A stretch of DNA of 64,000 nt from JBCBKL01 sp038521825. GTDB lineage: Bacteria > Pseudomonadota > Alphaproteobacteria > Rhodobacterales > Rhodobacteraceae. The stretch is taken from contig JBCBKL010000001.1 of the NCBI GenBank assembly GCA_038521825.1, positions 363,451-427,450 on the forward strand. Direction: 5' to 3'. A model generated the notes under the pieces. That model was not told the origin of the DNA. It saw only the letters and a program-made list of their open reading frames with translations, and ran no database searches. The translations under genes and the position numbers were made by a program. Every line of letters starts with the position of its first letter. Position 1 is the stretch's first letter. Below, one piece after another: positions 1 to 8,652 of the stretch.

Positions 1-1
1 A

Positions 2-133
2 CTGAATGCTATCGGGTGGTCGATCATCTTACTGCCCATCGTCTTTGTTTCGCGCTGGATGAATGCAATTGAGCGTCGGAACGCAGAAAGGGCGCGCGAG
101 CAGATCCCTCCGAATGGCCCTACGCGCTTGTGA
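2..133 (+). CDS. C-terminal fragment of a membrane protein
   Basis: An open frame enters from the left edge and ends at TGA 131-133, giving 43 residues. It has a short hydrophobic stretch (AIGWSIILLPIVFVS) followed by a charged Arg/Glu-rich tail ending in TRL. This looks like the last membrane helix and cytoplasmic tail of an inner-membrane protein. The rest lies outside the window, so the family cannot be named. The next gene starts 36 bases downstream on the same strand. Confidence 0.5.
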   Translation: MNAIGWSIILLPIVFVSRWMNAIERRNAERAREQIPPNGPTRL

Positions 134-169
134 AGTGACAGGCGGAAACAGATAGCTAGGGTCACCGCC

Positions 170-979
170 ATGCGTTCTGTCGTTCTTGCACTTGCTTTCG
201 CCCTGTTGTCACCTTTGCCACTTTCGGCTTCGTCTACGGATCGGTGCGAGGTCGAGGTGGCATGCCATCTGGGTGATCGGTCGTATCATGTAAAGCCGCC
301 GGATGATTGGGATGGCGTGTCACCGCTGCCGGTACTCTTGCACTTCCACGGCTGGGCGCGCACGGGCGCGCTGCCCGTACGCCACCAGCGGATTTCGGGC
401 GCAACGCGGCGCCGTGGGGTGTTGTTGCTGGCACCCAACGGTCGGCGCAAGACATGGGATTTCTGGAGCGGCGATACGGATGATGTCGCATTCGCAGCGG
501 CCGTCATCGAGGATGCCGCGCGGCGTTATCCGATCGATCGTAATCTGATCTTCGTCTCCGGTTATTCCTATGGCGGCGCGATGGCATGGCGTTACGTGTG
601 CGAGAATGGCAACGACGTTCGCGCCCTGCTGGCCGTGTCCGGCAGTATCCGCCAAACCGAGGATTGCGCGCAGGGGCCACGGGAGGTCCGGCATGTTCAC
701 GGCCTCGCGGATACGGTGATGGATTTTCCCATGGGTTCGAACGGCGATCAGACCTTTCCAGTCAGCCTTTGGCGCGATCGCTTTGACTGTGCGGCTGGGC
801 TGGCGGCGGGCCCCTGGCAGGCGGTTAGCTTTCTTACCTTCGAAAGGACCGTCTGGAGTGATTGTGCCGATCAGCGCCGCGTCACGCTCGATGTGCATCC
901 GGGCGGGCATTTCATTCCGCACGGTTGGATCGGTCGCCAACTGGATGAGTTGCTTGGGCGGGAGTCCACTTATCCTTGA
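170..979 (+). CDS. Secreted alpha/beta-hydrolase, PHB depolymerase/LpqC-like esterase
   Basis: The 269-residue protein starts with a typical signal peptide (hydrophobic residues 4-20, small residues at about 18-22), so it is probably exported to the periplasm. A nucleophile elbow G-Y-S-Y-G puts the catalytic Ser at residue 133. HFHGW (residues 58-62) fits an oxyanion-hole loop. HVHGLADTVMDF and the late GGHFIPHG supply a plausible Asp and His. The arrangement matches the polyhydroxybutyrate depolymerase/feruloyl esterase-like family (LpqC). The true substrate cannot be read from sequence. It sits 69 bases ahead of pheT on the same strand, with no obvious functional link. Confidence 0.75.
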   Translation: MRSVVLALAFALLSPLPLSASSTDRCEVEVACHLGDRSYHVKPPDDWDGVSPLPVLLHFHGWARTGALPVRHQRISGATRRRGVLLLAPNGRRKTWDFWSGDTDDVAFAAAVIEDAARRYPIDRNLIFVSGYSYGGAMAWRYVCENGNDVRALLAVSGSIRQTEDCAQGPREVRHVHGLADTVMDFPMGSNGDQTFPVSLWRDRFDCAAGLAAGPWQAVSFLTFERTVWSDCADQRRVTLDVHPGGHFIPHGWIGRQLDELLGRESTYP

Positions 980-1048
980 GCGTACTTGCATCTTGCACGC
1001 GCCTTTGCCATTGGACCAAAGACGTTCCACCCTGCGAAAGCCTGTCCG

Positions 1049-3445
1049 ATGAAGTTCACCCTGTCATGGCTAAAAAAGCACCTCGAGACTGAAGCGAGCC
1101 TTGATGACATCCTGTATGCCCTGACGGATTTGGGGCTGGAGGTCGAAGGGGTCGAAGATCGTGCTGCGCGGCTGAGGGATTTTACCATCGGCAAGGTGTT
1201 AAAGGCCGAAAAACACCCGGATGCCGACCGCTTGCGCGTTTGCCAAGTCGCAACGGATGAGGGTGAAAAGCAGATCATCTGTGGTGCGCCGAATGCCCGC
1301 GAAGGAATCACAGTGGTGGTCGCCAAGCCGGGCGTCTATGTGCCCGGTATCGACACAACCATTGGCGTGGGCAAGATCCGAGGGATCGAAAGCTTTGGCA
1401 TGATGGCGTCCGAGCGCGAGATGGAGCTGTCAGAGGAACATGACGGGATAATCGAATTGCCAAGCGGCGAGGTCGGCCAACGTTTTGTCGACTGGCTGGC
1501 GGCGAACGATCCGGCCAAGGTCGATCCGGTCATCGAAATCGCCATCACGCCCAACCGACCAGATGCTCTGGGTGTTCGCGGCATTGCCCGAGATCTCGCG
1601 GCGCGTGGCCTCGGTACGCTCAAACCCATGGACACCGAATTCGTCGCAGGCAGTTTCCCGTGCCCGATCACGGTCAGCATTGATGCGGACACGCGTGACG
1701 GCTGCCCTGTTTTCTATGGCCGGGTCATCCGGGGGGTGAAGAACGGGCCATCACCGCAATGGTTACAGGATGCGCTGCGCGCGATCGGTCTGCGGCCGAT
1801 CTCGTTGTTGGTCGATGTCACGAACTACTTCACGTTCGACCGCAACCGGCCACTGCACGTCTTTGACGCGGACAAGGTGGCGGGCAACCTGCGGGTCCAC
1901 CGTGCCGTGGGCGGCGAGCAAATCATGGCGCTTGACGACAAGAGCTATGCCTTTGAGGCAGGCATGATGATCATATCGGATGACAACGGGCCGGAAAGCA
2001 TCGCAGGCGTCATGGGCGGGGCCGAAACTGGCTGCACCGACGCGACCGTGAACGTCTTTGTTGAAAGCGCGTATTGGGACCCGATCCAGATCGCGCTGAC
2101 GGGGCGGGCGCTGAAAATCAACTCCGATGCACGCTATCGGTTTGAGCGCGGTGTTGATCCGGATTTCACGCCGGAGGGTGTTGAACTCGCGACGCGCATG
2201 ATCCTGGATCATGCGGGAGGTGAAGCCTCGGACGTGGTGTATGCCGGGGAAATTCCAAATTACGACCGGGCCTATCGCCTTGATCCCGCCCGCGTTCAAA
2301 GCCTTGTTGGGATGGACATCCCGGAGGCTGAGCAGCGGCAGACACTGACATCGCTCGGTTTCCGCCTGGACGGCGATCTAGCCCATGTTCCAAGCTGGCG
2401 GCCTGACGTGCAGGGTGAGGCTGATCTGGTCGAAGAAGTTGCGCGCGTGGCGTCGCTGACCAAGCTGCAGGGCAAACCGCTGCCGCGCTTGTCAGATGGT
2501 GTGCCGAAACCGGTCATGACCGCGGCGCAACGACGCTTGCAGGCGGCGCGCCGAACGACCGCCGCCTTAGGCTACAACGAATGCGTAACCTATACCTTTA
2601 TTGATCAGGCCTCCGCGCAGCTTTTTGGTGGCGGCACTGACGCGACCAAGGTCGAGAACCCGATTTCAAGCGAAATGAGCCACATGCGCCCCGCTTTGCT
2701 GCCCGGTTTGTTGCAGGCGGCGGCCCGCAATCAGGCGCGTGGCTTCATGGATGTCGCATTGTTCGAGGTCGGTCCTTCCTTTCATGGTGGTGAGCCGGGC
2801 GAGCAGCACAACCTGATCACCGGGCTGCTTGTCGGTCGGTCGGGTCCAAAGGACACGCATGGCGCGTCGCGGCCCGTTGATGTGTTTGATGTCAAAGCGG
2901 ATGCCGAGGCCGTTCTGTCGGCAATCGGAGCGCCTGCCAAAGTGCAGGTGCTCAGAAACGGTCGCGAATGGTGGCACCCAGGACGGCATGGCGTCATTTG
3001 CTTGGGCCCCAAAAAGGTTCTTGGCGTCTTTGGCGAGCTTCACCCCAAAGTGCTGAGCGCGATGGACGTTCAGGGGCCCGCAATGGCCTTTACTCTTTGG
3101 CCGGATGAGGTGCCTTTGCCGCGGAAGTCGGGTGCGACCCGACCGGCGTTGGACATCAGCGATCTCCAGGCGGTTGAACGTGACTTTGCCTTCGTGGTCA
3201 ATGCCGATGTCGAAGCACTGACGCTTGTCAACGCAGCCGCTGGTGCCGACAAAGCCCTGATCGAAGACGTTCGGGTTTTTGATGAGTTCATTGGTGGCTC
3301 GGTTGGTGAAGGCAAGAAATCACTGGCGATCACCGTGCGCTTGCAACCCCGCGAAGCGACGCTGAAGGAGGCCGAAATCGAAGCGGTCAGTGCGAAAGTC
3401 GTCGAGAAAGTAACCAAGGCGACGGGCGGGGTATTGCGCGGCTGA
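1049..3445 (+). CDS. pheT: Phenylalanine--tRNA ligase beta subunit
   Basis: A 798-residue cytoplasmic protein, the usual length for bacterial PheRS beta. It begins MKFTLSWLKKHL, the conserved PheT start. An in-frame TTG 63 bases upstream would add residues with no family match, so ATG 1049 is chosen. Domains in order: EMAP-type tRNA-binding fold (about 40-150), B3/B4 editing region (about 210-380), B5 domain (about 400-470), catalytic-like core, and a C-terminal ferredoxin-fold anticodon-binding domain (about 700-798). It pairs with PheS to charge tRNA-Phe. pheS is not adjacent in this window, so the two subunits are apparently encoded apart or pheS lies outside. Confidence 0.97.
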   Translation: MKFTLSWLKKHLETEASLDDILYALTDLGLEVEGVEDRAARLRDFTIGKVLKAEKHPDADRLRVCQVATDEGEKQIICGAPNAREGITVVVAKPGVYVPGIDTTIGVGKIRGIESFGMMASEREMELSEEHDGIIELPSGEVGQRFVDWLAANDPAKVDPVIEIAITPNRPDALGVRGIARDLAARGLGTLKPMDTEFVAGSFPCPITVSIDADTRDGCPVFYGRVIRGVKNGPSPQWLQDALRAIGLRPISLLVDVTNYFTFDRNRPLHVFDADKVAGNLRVHRAVGGEQIMALDDKSYAFEAGMMIISDDNGPESIAGVMGGAETGCTDATVNVFVESAYWDPIQIALTGRALKINSDARYRFERGVDPDFTPEGVELATRMILDHAGGEASDVVYAGEIPNYDRAYRLDPARVQSLVGMDIPEAEQRQTLTSLGFRLDGDLAHVPSWRPDVQGEADLVEEVARVASLTKLQGKPLPRLSDGVPKPVMTAAQRRLQAARRTTAALGYNECVTYTFIDQASAQLFGGGTDATKVENPISSEMSHMRPALLPGLLQAAARNQARGFMDVALFEVGPSFHGGEPGEQHNLITGLLVGRSGPKDTHGASRPVDVFDVKADAEAVLSAIGAPAKVQVLRNGREWWHPGRHGVICLGPKKVLGVFGELHPKVLSAMDVQGPAMAFTLWPDEVPLPRKSGATRPALDISDLQAVERDFAFVVNADVEALTLVNAAAGADKALIEDVRVFDEFIGGSVGEGKKSLAITVRLQPREATLKEAEIEAVSAKVVEKVTKATGGVLRG

Positions 3446-3501
3446 TCCTTGTCTGCGGCTCTGAGTGCGTTAGCTCGTCAAACGAGAACAGGGAGGGTCG
3501 A

Positions 3502-3948
3502 ATGCTTAACGTCTATCTGTCCGGTGAGATCCACACCGACTGGCGGGAACAGATCATTGCGGGCGCGCAGGGCCTCGACATCAACTTCGGAACCCCCGTC
3601 ACCGATCACGCGGCGAGTGACGATTGCGGCGTCGCAATCTTGGGTGGTGAGCAGAACAAGTACTGGCACGACCACAAGGGCGCGATGGTCAACGCGATCC
3701 GCACCCGCAAAGGAATCGAAGACGCTGACGTCGTCGTCGTACGTTTTGGCGATCAGTACAAACAATGGAATGCTGCATTTGATGCGGGCTTTGCCGCAGC
3801 GCTTGGAAAGTCGCTGATCATTCTGCACGGACCCGATCATGCCCATGCTCTGAAAGAGGTCGATGCGGCCGCTCTGGCGGTTGCTGAGGAGCCCGCTCAG
3901 GTCGTCCAGATCCTGTGCTACGTGTTGACGGGCGAATTGCCAGCTTAA
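3502..3948 (+). CDS. YtoQ family protein
   Basis: A 148-residue soluble protein preceded by a strong ribosome site (GGGAGG, 3490s). It opens with MLNVYLSGEIHTDWR and carries a TPVTDHAASDDCG segment and the central VVVVRFGDQYKQWNAAFDAG motif. These match the YtoQ family, which resembles nucleoside 2-deoxyribosyltransferase-like folds (early YLSGEIH, later GxxxQWNxAFDAG). No activity is established for the family to my knowledge. It lies 56 bases after pheT and 53 before the GMC oxidoreductase, so it may be co-transcribed with either. Confidence 0.8.
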   Translation: MLNVYLSGEIHTDWREQIIAGAQGLDINFGTPVTDHAASDDCGVAILGGEQNKYWHDHKGAMVNAIRTRKGIEDADVVVVRFGDQYKQWNAAFDAGFAAALGKSLIILHGPDHAHALKEVDAAALAVAEEPAQVVQILCYVLTGELPA

Positions 3949-4001
3949 CCCCTTGATCCCACTCTCATTGCCGTTAGCCTCCGCCCCGTGGGAGGGTCCG
4001 A

Positions 4002-5606
4002 ATGGGTTATGATTATGTTGTTGTTGGTGGCGGCTCTGCCGGTTGTGTCATGGCAGCGCGGCTTAGCCAAGACCCGAAGGTATCCGTTTGCCTGATCGAA
4101 GCGGGTGGCAGCGGTCGGGACATCTTCGTGCGCGCGCCTGCCCTTGTCGCTGCGATGGTGTCGGGCCGTCCGAAAATCAACAACTGGGCTTTCCACACCG
4201 AACCGCAGGCCGGACTGAACGGGCGCCGCGGCTTTCAGCCCCGGGGTCGCACCTTGGGCGGATCGAGTGCGATCAATGCGATGCTATACGTACGTGGCCA
4301 CCGGAAAGACTATGACGAATGGGCAGATCTTGGTTGCGAAGGGTGGGATTGGGAAAGCGTGAGACCCTACTTCCAGCTCTCTGAGCGCAACGCCAATGGC
4401 GGCGACGACTTGCACGGCGCAGACGGGCCGCTGCAGGTGGCGGATCAATCCGAGCCGCGCAAGATTAGCCATGCTTTTGTTGACGCCGCAGAGGCGTGCC
4501 AGATCCGTCGTAACGATGATTTCAACGGGCCAAGACAAGAGGGTGCGGGATTCTATCAGGTCACGCAGTTTTTTGACGGTCCCGATCGTGGCGAGCGGTG
4601 TTCAGCGGCGGCTGCCTATCTGACCGATCAGGTCAGAGATCGGCCAAATCTGACTGTTCTGACCCGAGCCACCGCGCAGCGTATCGTGACAGAAGACGGT
4701 CGGGCGACGGCTGTCCTTATCAAGCAGGGGCGCAAGCAGGTGAGAGTGGATGCGAAGCGAGAGGTAATTCTCAGCGCAGGCGCATTCGGCTCGCCGCAGC
4801 TGTTGCTGCTGTCCGGCATAGGCCCGGCTGATGAGCTTGCGGCCCATGGGATCGCGGTGCAGCACGAGTTGCCGGGCGTAGGTCGCAACCTGCAGGATCA
4901 TCTGGATTACGTGATTTCGTACCATTCCAAACGGGCGGATACCGTTAGCCTTGGCCCAAGGGGCCTGTTCCAGCTTACAAAGGCCGGGCTGCAATGGCGG
5001 CGGGATGGGACCGGGCTGTTTGCGACGCCATTTGCGGAGACCGGTGCGTTCCTACGTTCGGAGCCTGGGCTCGACCGGCCTGATCTGCAGTTGCACATGG
5101 TCGTGGGGGTCGTCGACAATCACATGCGCAAACTGCATTTCCGCTACGGGTTCTCTTGTCACGTCTGTGTTCTGCGGCCGCAGTCGCGCGGACATGTCGG
5201 GCTGCAGTCGGACAACCCAATCGATGCGCCACGGATCGATCCGGGCTATCTGAACGACGGGCGAGATCTGCGCAGTCTGATGCGGGGCGCACGAATGATG
5301 GAGAGTGTCCTGACTGCTGCTCCGTTCGATCCCTGGCGCGGCAAGAGGCTGTACGATCACAACGGGTCTGACGCCGCGCTTGAGGCCGATATCCGAACGC
5401 GTGCCGACACGATCTATCATCCGGTTGGGACGTGCAAGATGGGCACGGATGACATGGCGGTGGTTGATACGCAGGGCCGCGTGCAGGGTCTTGCGGGTCT
5501 GCGGGTGGTGGATGCGTCGATCATGCCCAGGTTGATCGGGGGCAACACCAATGCCCCAACGATCATGATGGCCGAAAAGATTTCGGACGAGATGCGCGCC
5601 GCCTAG
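4002..5606 (+). CDS. GMC-family FAD-dependent oxidoreductase (choline/alcohol dehydrogenase-like)
   Basis: A 534-residue protein with an N-terminal FAD dinucleotide fold (VVVGGGSAGCVMAARL, then Glu in LIEAGG). It has the GMC signature around RTLGGSSAINAM, a second signature at GAFGSPQLLLLSGIGP, and the C-terminal YHPVGTCKMG and GGNTNAPTIMMAEK blocks that hold the active-site His. Members oxidise primary alcohols such as choline or polyethylene glycol-type substrates. No betaine-aldehyde dehydrogenase or BetI gene is beside it, so a choline role is not supported. A good ribosome site (GGGAGG) sets ATG 4002. Its stop shares CTAG with the convergent GST gene. Confidence 0.85.
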   Translation: MGYDYVVVGGGSAGCVMAARLSQDPKVSVCLIEAGGSGRDIFVRAPALVAAMVSGRPKINNWAFHTEPQAGLNGRRGFQPRGRTLGGSSAINAMLYVRGHRKDYDEWADLGCEGWDWESVRPYFQLSERNANGGDDLHGADGPLQVADQSEPRKISHAFVDAAEACQIRRNDDFNGPRQEGAGFYQVTQFFDGPDRGERCSAAAAYLTDQVRDRPNLTVLTRATAQRIVTEDGRATAVLIKQGRKQVRVDAKREVILSAGAFGSPQLLLLSGIGPADELAAHGIAVQHELPGVGRNLQDHLDYVISYHSKRADTVSLGPRGLFQLTKAGLQWRRDGTGLFATPFAETGAFLRSEPGLDRPDLQLHMVVGVVDNHMRKLHFRYGFSCHVCVLRPQSRGHVGLQSDNPIDAPRIDPGYLNDGRDLRSLMRGARMMESVLTAAPFDPWRGKRLYDHNGSDAALEADIRTRADTIYHPVGTCKMGTDDMAVVDTQGRVQGLAGLRVVDASIMPRLIGGNTNAPTIMMAEKISDEMRAA

Positions 5607-6289
5607 TCGCGCGGCGGTGTGACAAGGCCTTTCTGAACCGCCGGACGTTCCAGAAAGCGGTCAAGATAGGCAACCAGATTTTTGTGCTCAGCCCACCCAA
5701 CGGCCTCCTTAGCGCCGTAGAAATCGAGCGCACGCAACCACGGGGCAATCGCGATATCAGCAATTGAATAGGATCCGGTGATCCAGTCCTTGCCATCCAT
5801 AGCGCCCTCGAGGACGCCAAGCAGTCGCTTTGCCTCACCGATATAGCGTTCCTGCGGGCGCTTGTCTTCGTATGTGCTACCCGCGAATTTGTAGAAAAAG
5901 CCGAGCTGCCCCAACATCGGGCCCAAACCACCCATCTGCCACATCAGCCATTGGATCGTTTGCGCCTTGTCGGCCGCCGTCTGCCCGATCAGCTTGCCCG
6001 TCTTCTCTGCCAGATAGATCAGGATCGCCCCCGATTCAAAAAGGGCGACCGGTCCGTCAGGGTCAATGATGGCCGGGATCTTGTTGTTCGGGTTTAGCGA
6101 CAGGAATTCGGGGCTTTTTACATCGGCGTCCGCCAACGTGACGCGATGCACCTCGTACGGGATTTGCAGCTCTTCCAGAGCGATCGAGGCCTTGACCCCG
6201 TTTGGTGTTGGAAACGAATAAAGTTGGAGGATTTCCGGGTTCCGCGGCGGCCATTTCTGGGTGATCGGATGGGCATTCACGTCAAGCAT
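5603..6289 (-). CDS. Glutathione S-transferase, YfcG/YghU-like
   Basis: A 228-residue protein with an N-terminal thioredoxin-like domain (ILQLYSFPTPNGVKASIALEE, then the cis-Pro region NKIPAI and glutathione-binding FESGAILIYLAE) and an all-helical C-terminal domain. The SFPTPNGVK active-site loop with Thr and Asn rather than Tyr or Ser is typical of the Nu-class GSTs YfcG and YghU, which act as glutathione-dependent disulfide reductases or peroxidases. It is cytoplasmic. It overlaps the convergent GMC gene by four bases and stands alone. Confidence 0.85.
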   Translation of the reverse strand: MLDVNAHPITQKWPPRNPEILQLYSFPTPNGVKASIALEELQIPYEVHRVTLADADVKSPEFLSLNPNNKIPAIIDPDGPVALFESGAILIYLAEKTGKLIGQTAADKAQTIQWLMWQMGGLGPMLGQLGFFYKFAGSTYEDKRPQERYIGEAKRLLGVLEGAMDGKDWITGSYSIADIAIAPWLRALDFYGAKEAVGWAEHKNLVAYLDRFLERPAVQKGLVTPPRD

Positions 6290-6435
6290 GGGGAGGCTCC
6301 GTTTGGGTGAGGGTCACAAAACCTAGAATTTCCCCCTTTAATGAAGTCTTGCAATGTGAACGAGTGTGTTAACCATTGTTCACCAGCGCACAACAACGTG
6401 AAAACACGTCGCTAACTAGCCAACGGGAGACAGAA

Positions 6436-6825
6436 ATGATAAAAGAATTTCAAGACTTTATCGCACGCGGCAACGTCATGGACATGGCCGTCGGTATCAT
6501 CATGGGTGCGGCCTTCACGGCCATTGTGACGTCACTGGTTGACGACCTTGTTAACCCTCTGATCGGCCTTGTGATCGGTGGCGTCGACTTTTCGGCGATG
6601 AGTTTCGGGGTCGCCGACGCGCAGTTCCTCTACGGTAACTTCATCAACGCCGTGATCAAGTTCATCATCATCGCCTGGGTCGTCTTCCTGCTGGTCAAGG
6701 GCGTCAATTCGATGAAAGACAGCGCGATGGCCAAGGAAGAAGAAGCTGTCGAAGAAGAACCGTCGGGTCCGACACAAGAGGAACTGTTGACAGAGATCCG
6801 CGACGCCCTCAAGGCTGGTCGCTAA
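6436..6825 (+). CDS. mscL: Large-conductance mechanosensitive channel
   Basis: A 129-residue protein starting MIKEFQDFIARGNVMDMAVG, the conserved MscL amphipathic N-helix and start of TM1. TM1 (about 15-45, with gate-forming small residues) and TM2 (about 70-95, FIIIAWVVFLLVKGVN) are both present, followed by an acidic Glu-rich C-terminal bundle. The channel opens under membrane tension to release solutes on hypo-osmotic shock. The open frame extends 60 bases further upstream, but GGGAGA sits at the proper distance from ATG 6436. Confidence 0.96.
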   Translation: MIKEFQDFIARGNVMDMAVGIIMGAAFTAIVTSLVDDLVNPLIGLVIGGVDFSAMSFGVADAQFLYGNFINAVIKFIIIAWVVFLLVKGVNSMKDSAMAKEEEAVEEEPSGPTQEELLTEIRDALKAGR

Positions 6826-6870
6826 GCATATCCTTCCCCTGATTTCCCTCGGGGCGATGGAAGAAGCCGG

Positions 6871-7989
6871 TCAGAGCCGTAGGGCTTTGGCCGGCGACAG
6901 CACATCAATACCAAGGGCCTTCCCCACGGCGTAATACGTCAAATTGCCCGCGTGAACGTTGAGACCCGCCAAAAGGTGGGGGTCATCACTACAGGCCTGT
7001 TGCCAACCCTTGTTTGCCAGTGCCAGCATGAACGGCATTGTTGCATGGCTGAGTGCCATGGTTGATGTCCGGGCCACCGCACCGGGCATGTTGGCGACGC
7101 AGTAGTGCATCACGCCATCGACCTCATAGATCGGATCCTGATGCGTGGTCGGGCGTGATGTCTCAAAACAACCACCCTGATCGATTGCGACATCGACGAT
7201 AGCAGCCCCGTTTCGCATGGTAATAAGCTGATCCTTGGTGACCAGTTTCGGCGCGGCCGCGCCCGGGATCAGCACTGCTCCGATGACCAGGTCCGCGTTT
7301 TCCACCAGTTCGGCAGTCGTTGCATGGCTGGCATAGGCCGTCTTGAACTGAGATCCGAACACATCATCGAGATACCGAAGGCGCGCCAGCGACCGGTCCA
7401 GCACCGTCACATCCGCTCCCATTCCGGCCGCGACGCGCGCGGCATGGGTTCCCACCACGCCACCGCCGATCACGACAACATCGGCCGGTACCACGCCGGG
7501 CACGCCGCCCATCAGCACACCCCGGCCACCATTGGCCTTTTGCAACGTCCAGGCGCCAACCTGAGGGGCCAGTTTGCCAGCCACTTCCGACATCGGGGCG
7601 AGCAGCGGCAAGCCACCCCGGTCATCTGTCACCGTTTCGTAAGCGATTGCAGTGCAGCCTGAGGCGATCAGGTCCTCGGTCTGTTCGGGGTCCGGTGCGA
7701 GATGCAGGTAGGTGAACAAAACCTGACCTTCACGCAGCATCTTTCGTTCGGCAGCCTGTGGTTCTTTGACCTTCACGACCATGTCGCACCGGGCAAATAG
7801 GTCGCTGGCTTCTGCCACGATCTCTGCGCCCGCCGCTCGGTAGTCATCGTCGGCGAAACCCGCACCCTGACCAGCACCCTTTTGAATGAGCACCTGATGG
7901 CCGTAGGCGACGGCCTCTTGAGCGGCAGCGGGTGTAACGCCCACGCGAAACTCTTGCGGTTTGATTTCTGTCGGGCAACCGATCTTCAT
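6871..7989 (-). CDS. ald: Alanine dehydrogenase
   Basis: A 372-residue enzyme that interconverts L-alanine and pyruvate plus ammonia with NAD. It starts MKIGCPTEIKPQEFRVG, with the family substrate-binding Arg. Lys (VKVKEPQ) and His (YLHLAPD) of the catalytic region follow, then a Rossmann segment GGGVVGTHAARVAAGMGA and the conserved NMPGAVARTST block. The longer frame adds seven codons, but the purine-rich ribosome site GGAGGAGG lies directly before ATG 7989. An Lrp-type regulator is divergently transcribed from the same intergenic space, as is usual for ald/aldR pairs. Confidence 0.95.
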   Translation of the reverse strand: MKIGCPTEIKPQEFRVGVTPAAAQEAVAYGHQVLIQKGAGQGAGFADDDYRAAGAEIVAEASDLFARCDMVVKVKEPQAAERKMLREGQVLFTYLHLAPDPEQTEDLIASGCTAIAYETVTDDRGGLPLLAPMSEVAGKLAPQVGAWTLQKANGGRGVLMGGVPGVVPADVVVIGGGVVGTHAARVAAGMGADVTVLDRSLARLRYLDDVFGSQFKTAYASHATTAELVENADLVIGAVLIPGAAAPKLVTKDQLITMRNGAAIVDVAIDQGGCFETSRPTTHQDPIYEVDGVMHYCVANMPGAVARTSTMALSHATMPFMLALANKGWQQACSDDPHLLAGLNVHAGNLTYYAVGKALGIDVLSPAKALRL

Positions 7990-8120
7990 GAATTCGTCCT
8001 CCTCCAACATCTTTATCTTCGCGTGATGAGGTCAAAATTACAGTCGAAAGATCGACCTCTAGTTGACAAAGAGGCGGAATGATCTTGCGCATTTGGCAAA
8101 ACTCTTCGAATTATCTGCGA

Positions 8121-8579
8121 ATGAAATTGGATGACACCGACTTGCGCATTCTGCGTGCCTTGCAAAAGAAAGGGCGCATCTCGAACGCTGACCTAAGCGA
8201 GGTGGTCAACCTATCTCCTTCGGCTTGTCACCGGCGTGTGGGCAGGCTCGAGGCCGAAGGATACATTCGCGACTACGTCGCCTTGCTCGACGCGCGGAAG
8301 ATCGGTGTGCCGACAACCGTCTTCGTGGAAATCACACTGCAGGGACAGTCAGACGAGGTTCTGGACGCGTTTGAAAAGGCCGTCGCCCGCATCCCGGATG
8401 TTCTGGAATGCCATCTGATGGCAGGTACTGCGGACTACATCCTGAAGGTCGTTGCAGAGAACACCGATGATTTCGCGCGCATTCACCGTCAATACCTCGC
8501 GCGCTTGCCTGGGGTGGCGCAGATGCAGTCGAGCTTTGCCCTGAGGACCGTCTTCAAGACGACAGCACTGCCTTTGTGA
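8121..8579 (+). CDS. Lrp/AsnC-family transcriptional regulator, probable regulator of ald
   Basis: A 152-residue protein with an N-terminal winged helix-turn-helix (MKLDDTDLRILRALQKKGRIS, recognition helix near SPSACHRRVGRLE) and a C-terminal RAM/ACT-like ligand-binding domain (VFVEITLQGQ through ADYILKVVAENTDDF). Members bind amino acids and form octamers on DNA. Divergence from alanine dehydrogenase suggests it senses alanine or another amino acid and controls ald; this is inference from context. The frame extends 42 bases upstream, but the family start matches ATG 8121. An imperfect inverted repeat TTGC-N7-GCAA at 8085-8099 could be its operator. Confidence 0.88.
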   Translation: MKLDDTDLRILRALQKKGRISNADLSEVVNLSPSACHRRVGRLEAEGYIRDYVALLDARKIGVPTTVFVEITLQGQSDEVLDAFEKAVARIPDVLECHLMAGTADYILKVVAENTDDFARIHRQYLARLPGVAQMQSSFALRTVFKTTALPL

Positions 8580-8652
8580 TACCCTTTCCCTTATTTCGCG
8601 AATCATTTTTCGGGCCCACAGGTTTAGGGCGATTGTTTTTAGGGAGGATACT

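Noticed and set aside
320..1030. 236-codon reverse-strand frame opposite the first esterase
   Set aside because: It lies antisense to a gene with signal peptide and catalytic motifs. It has no ribosome site or recognisable motif.
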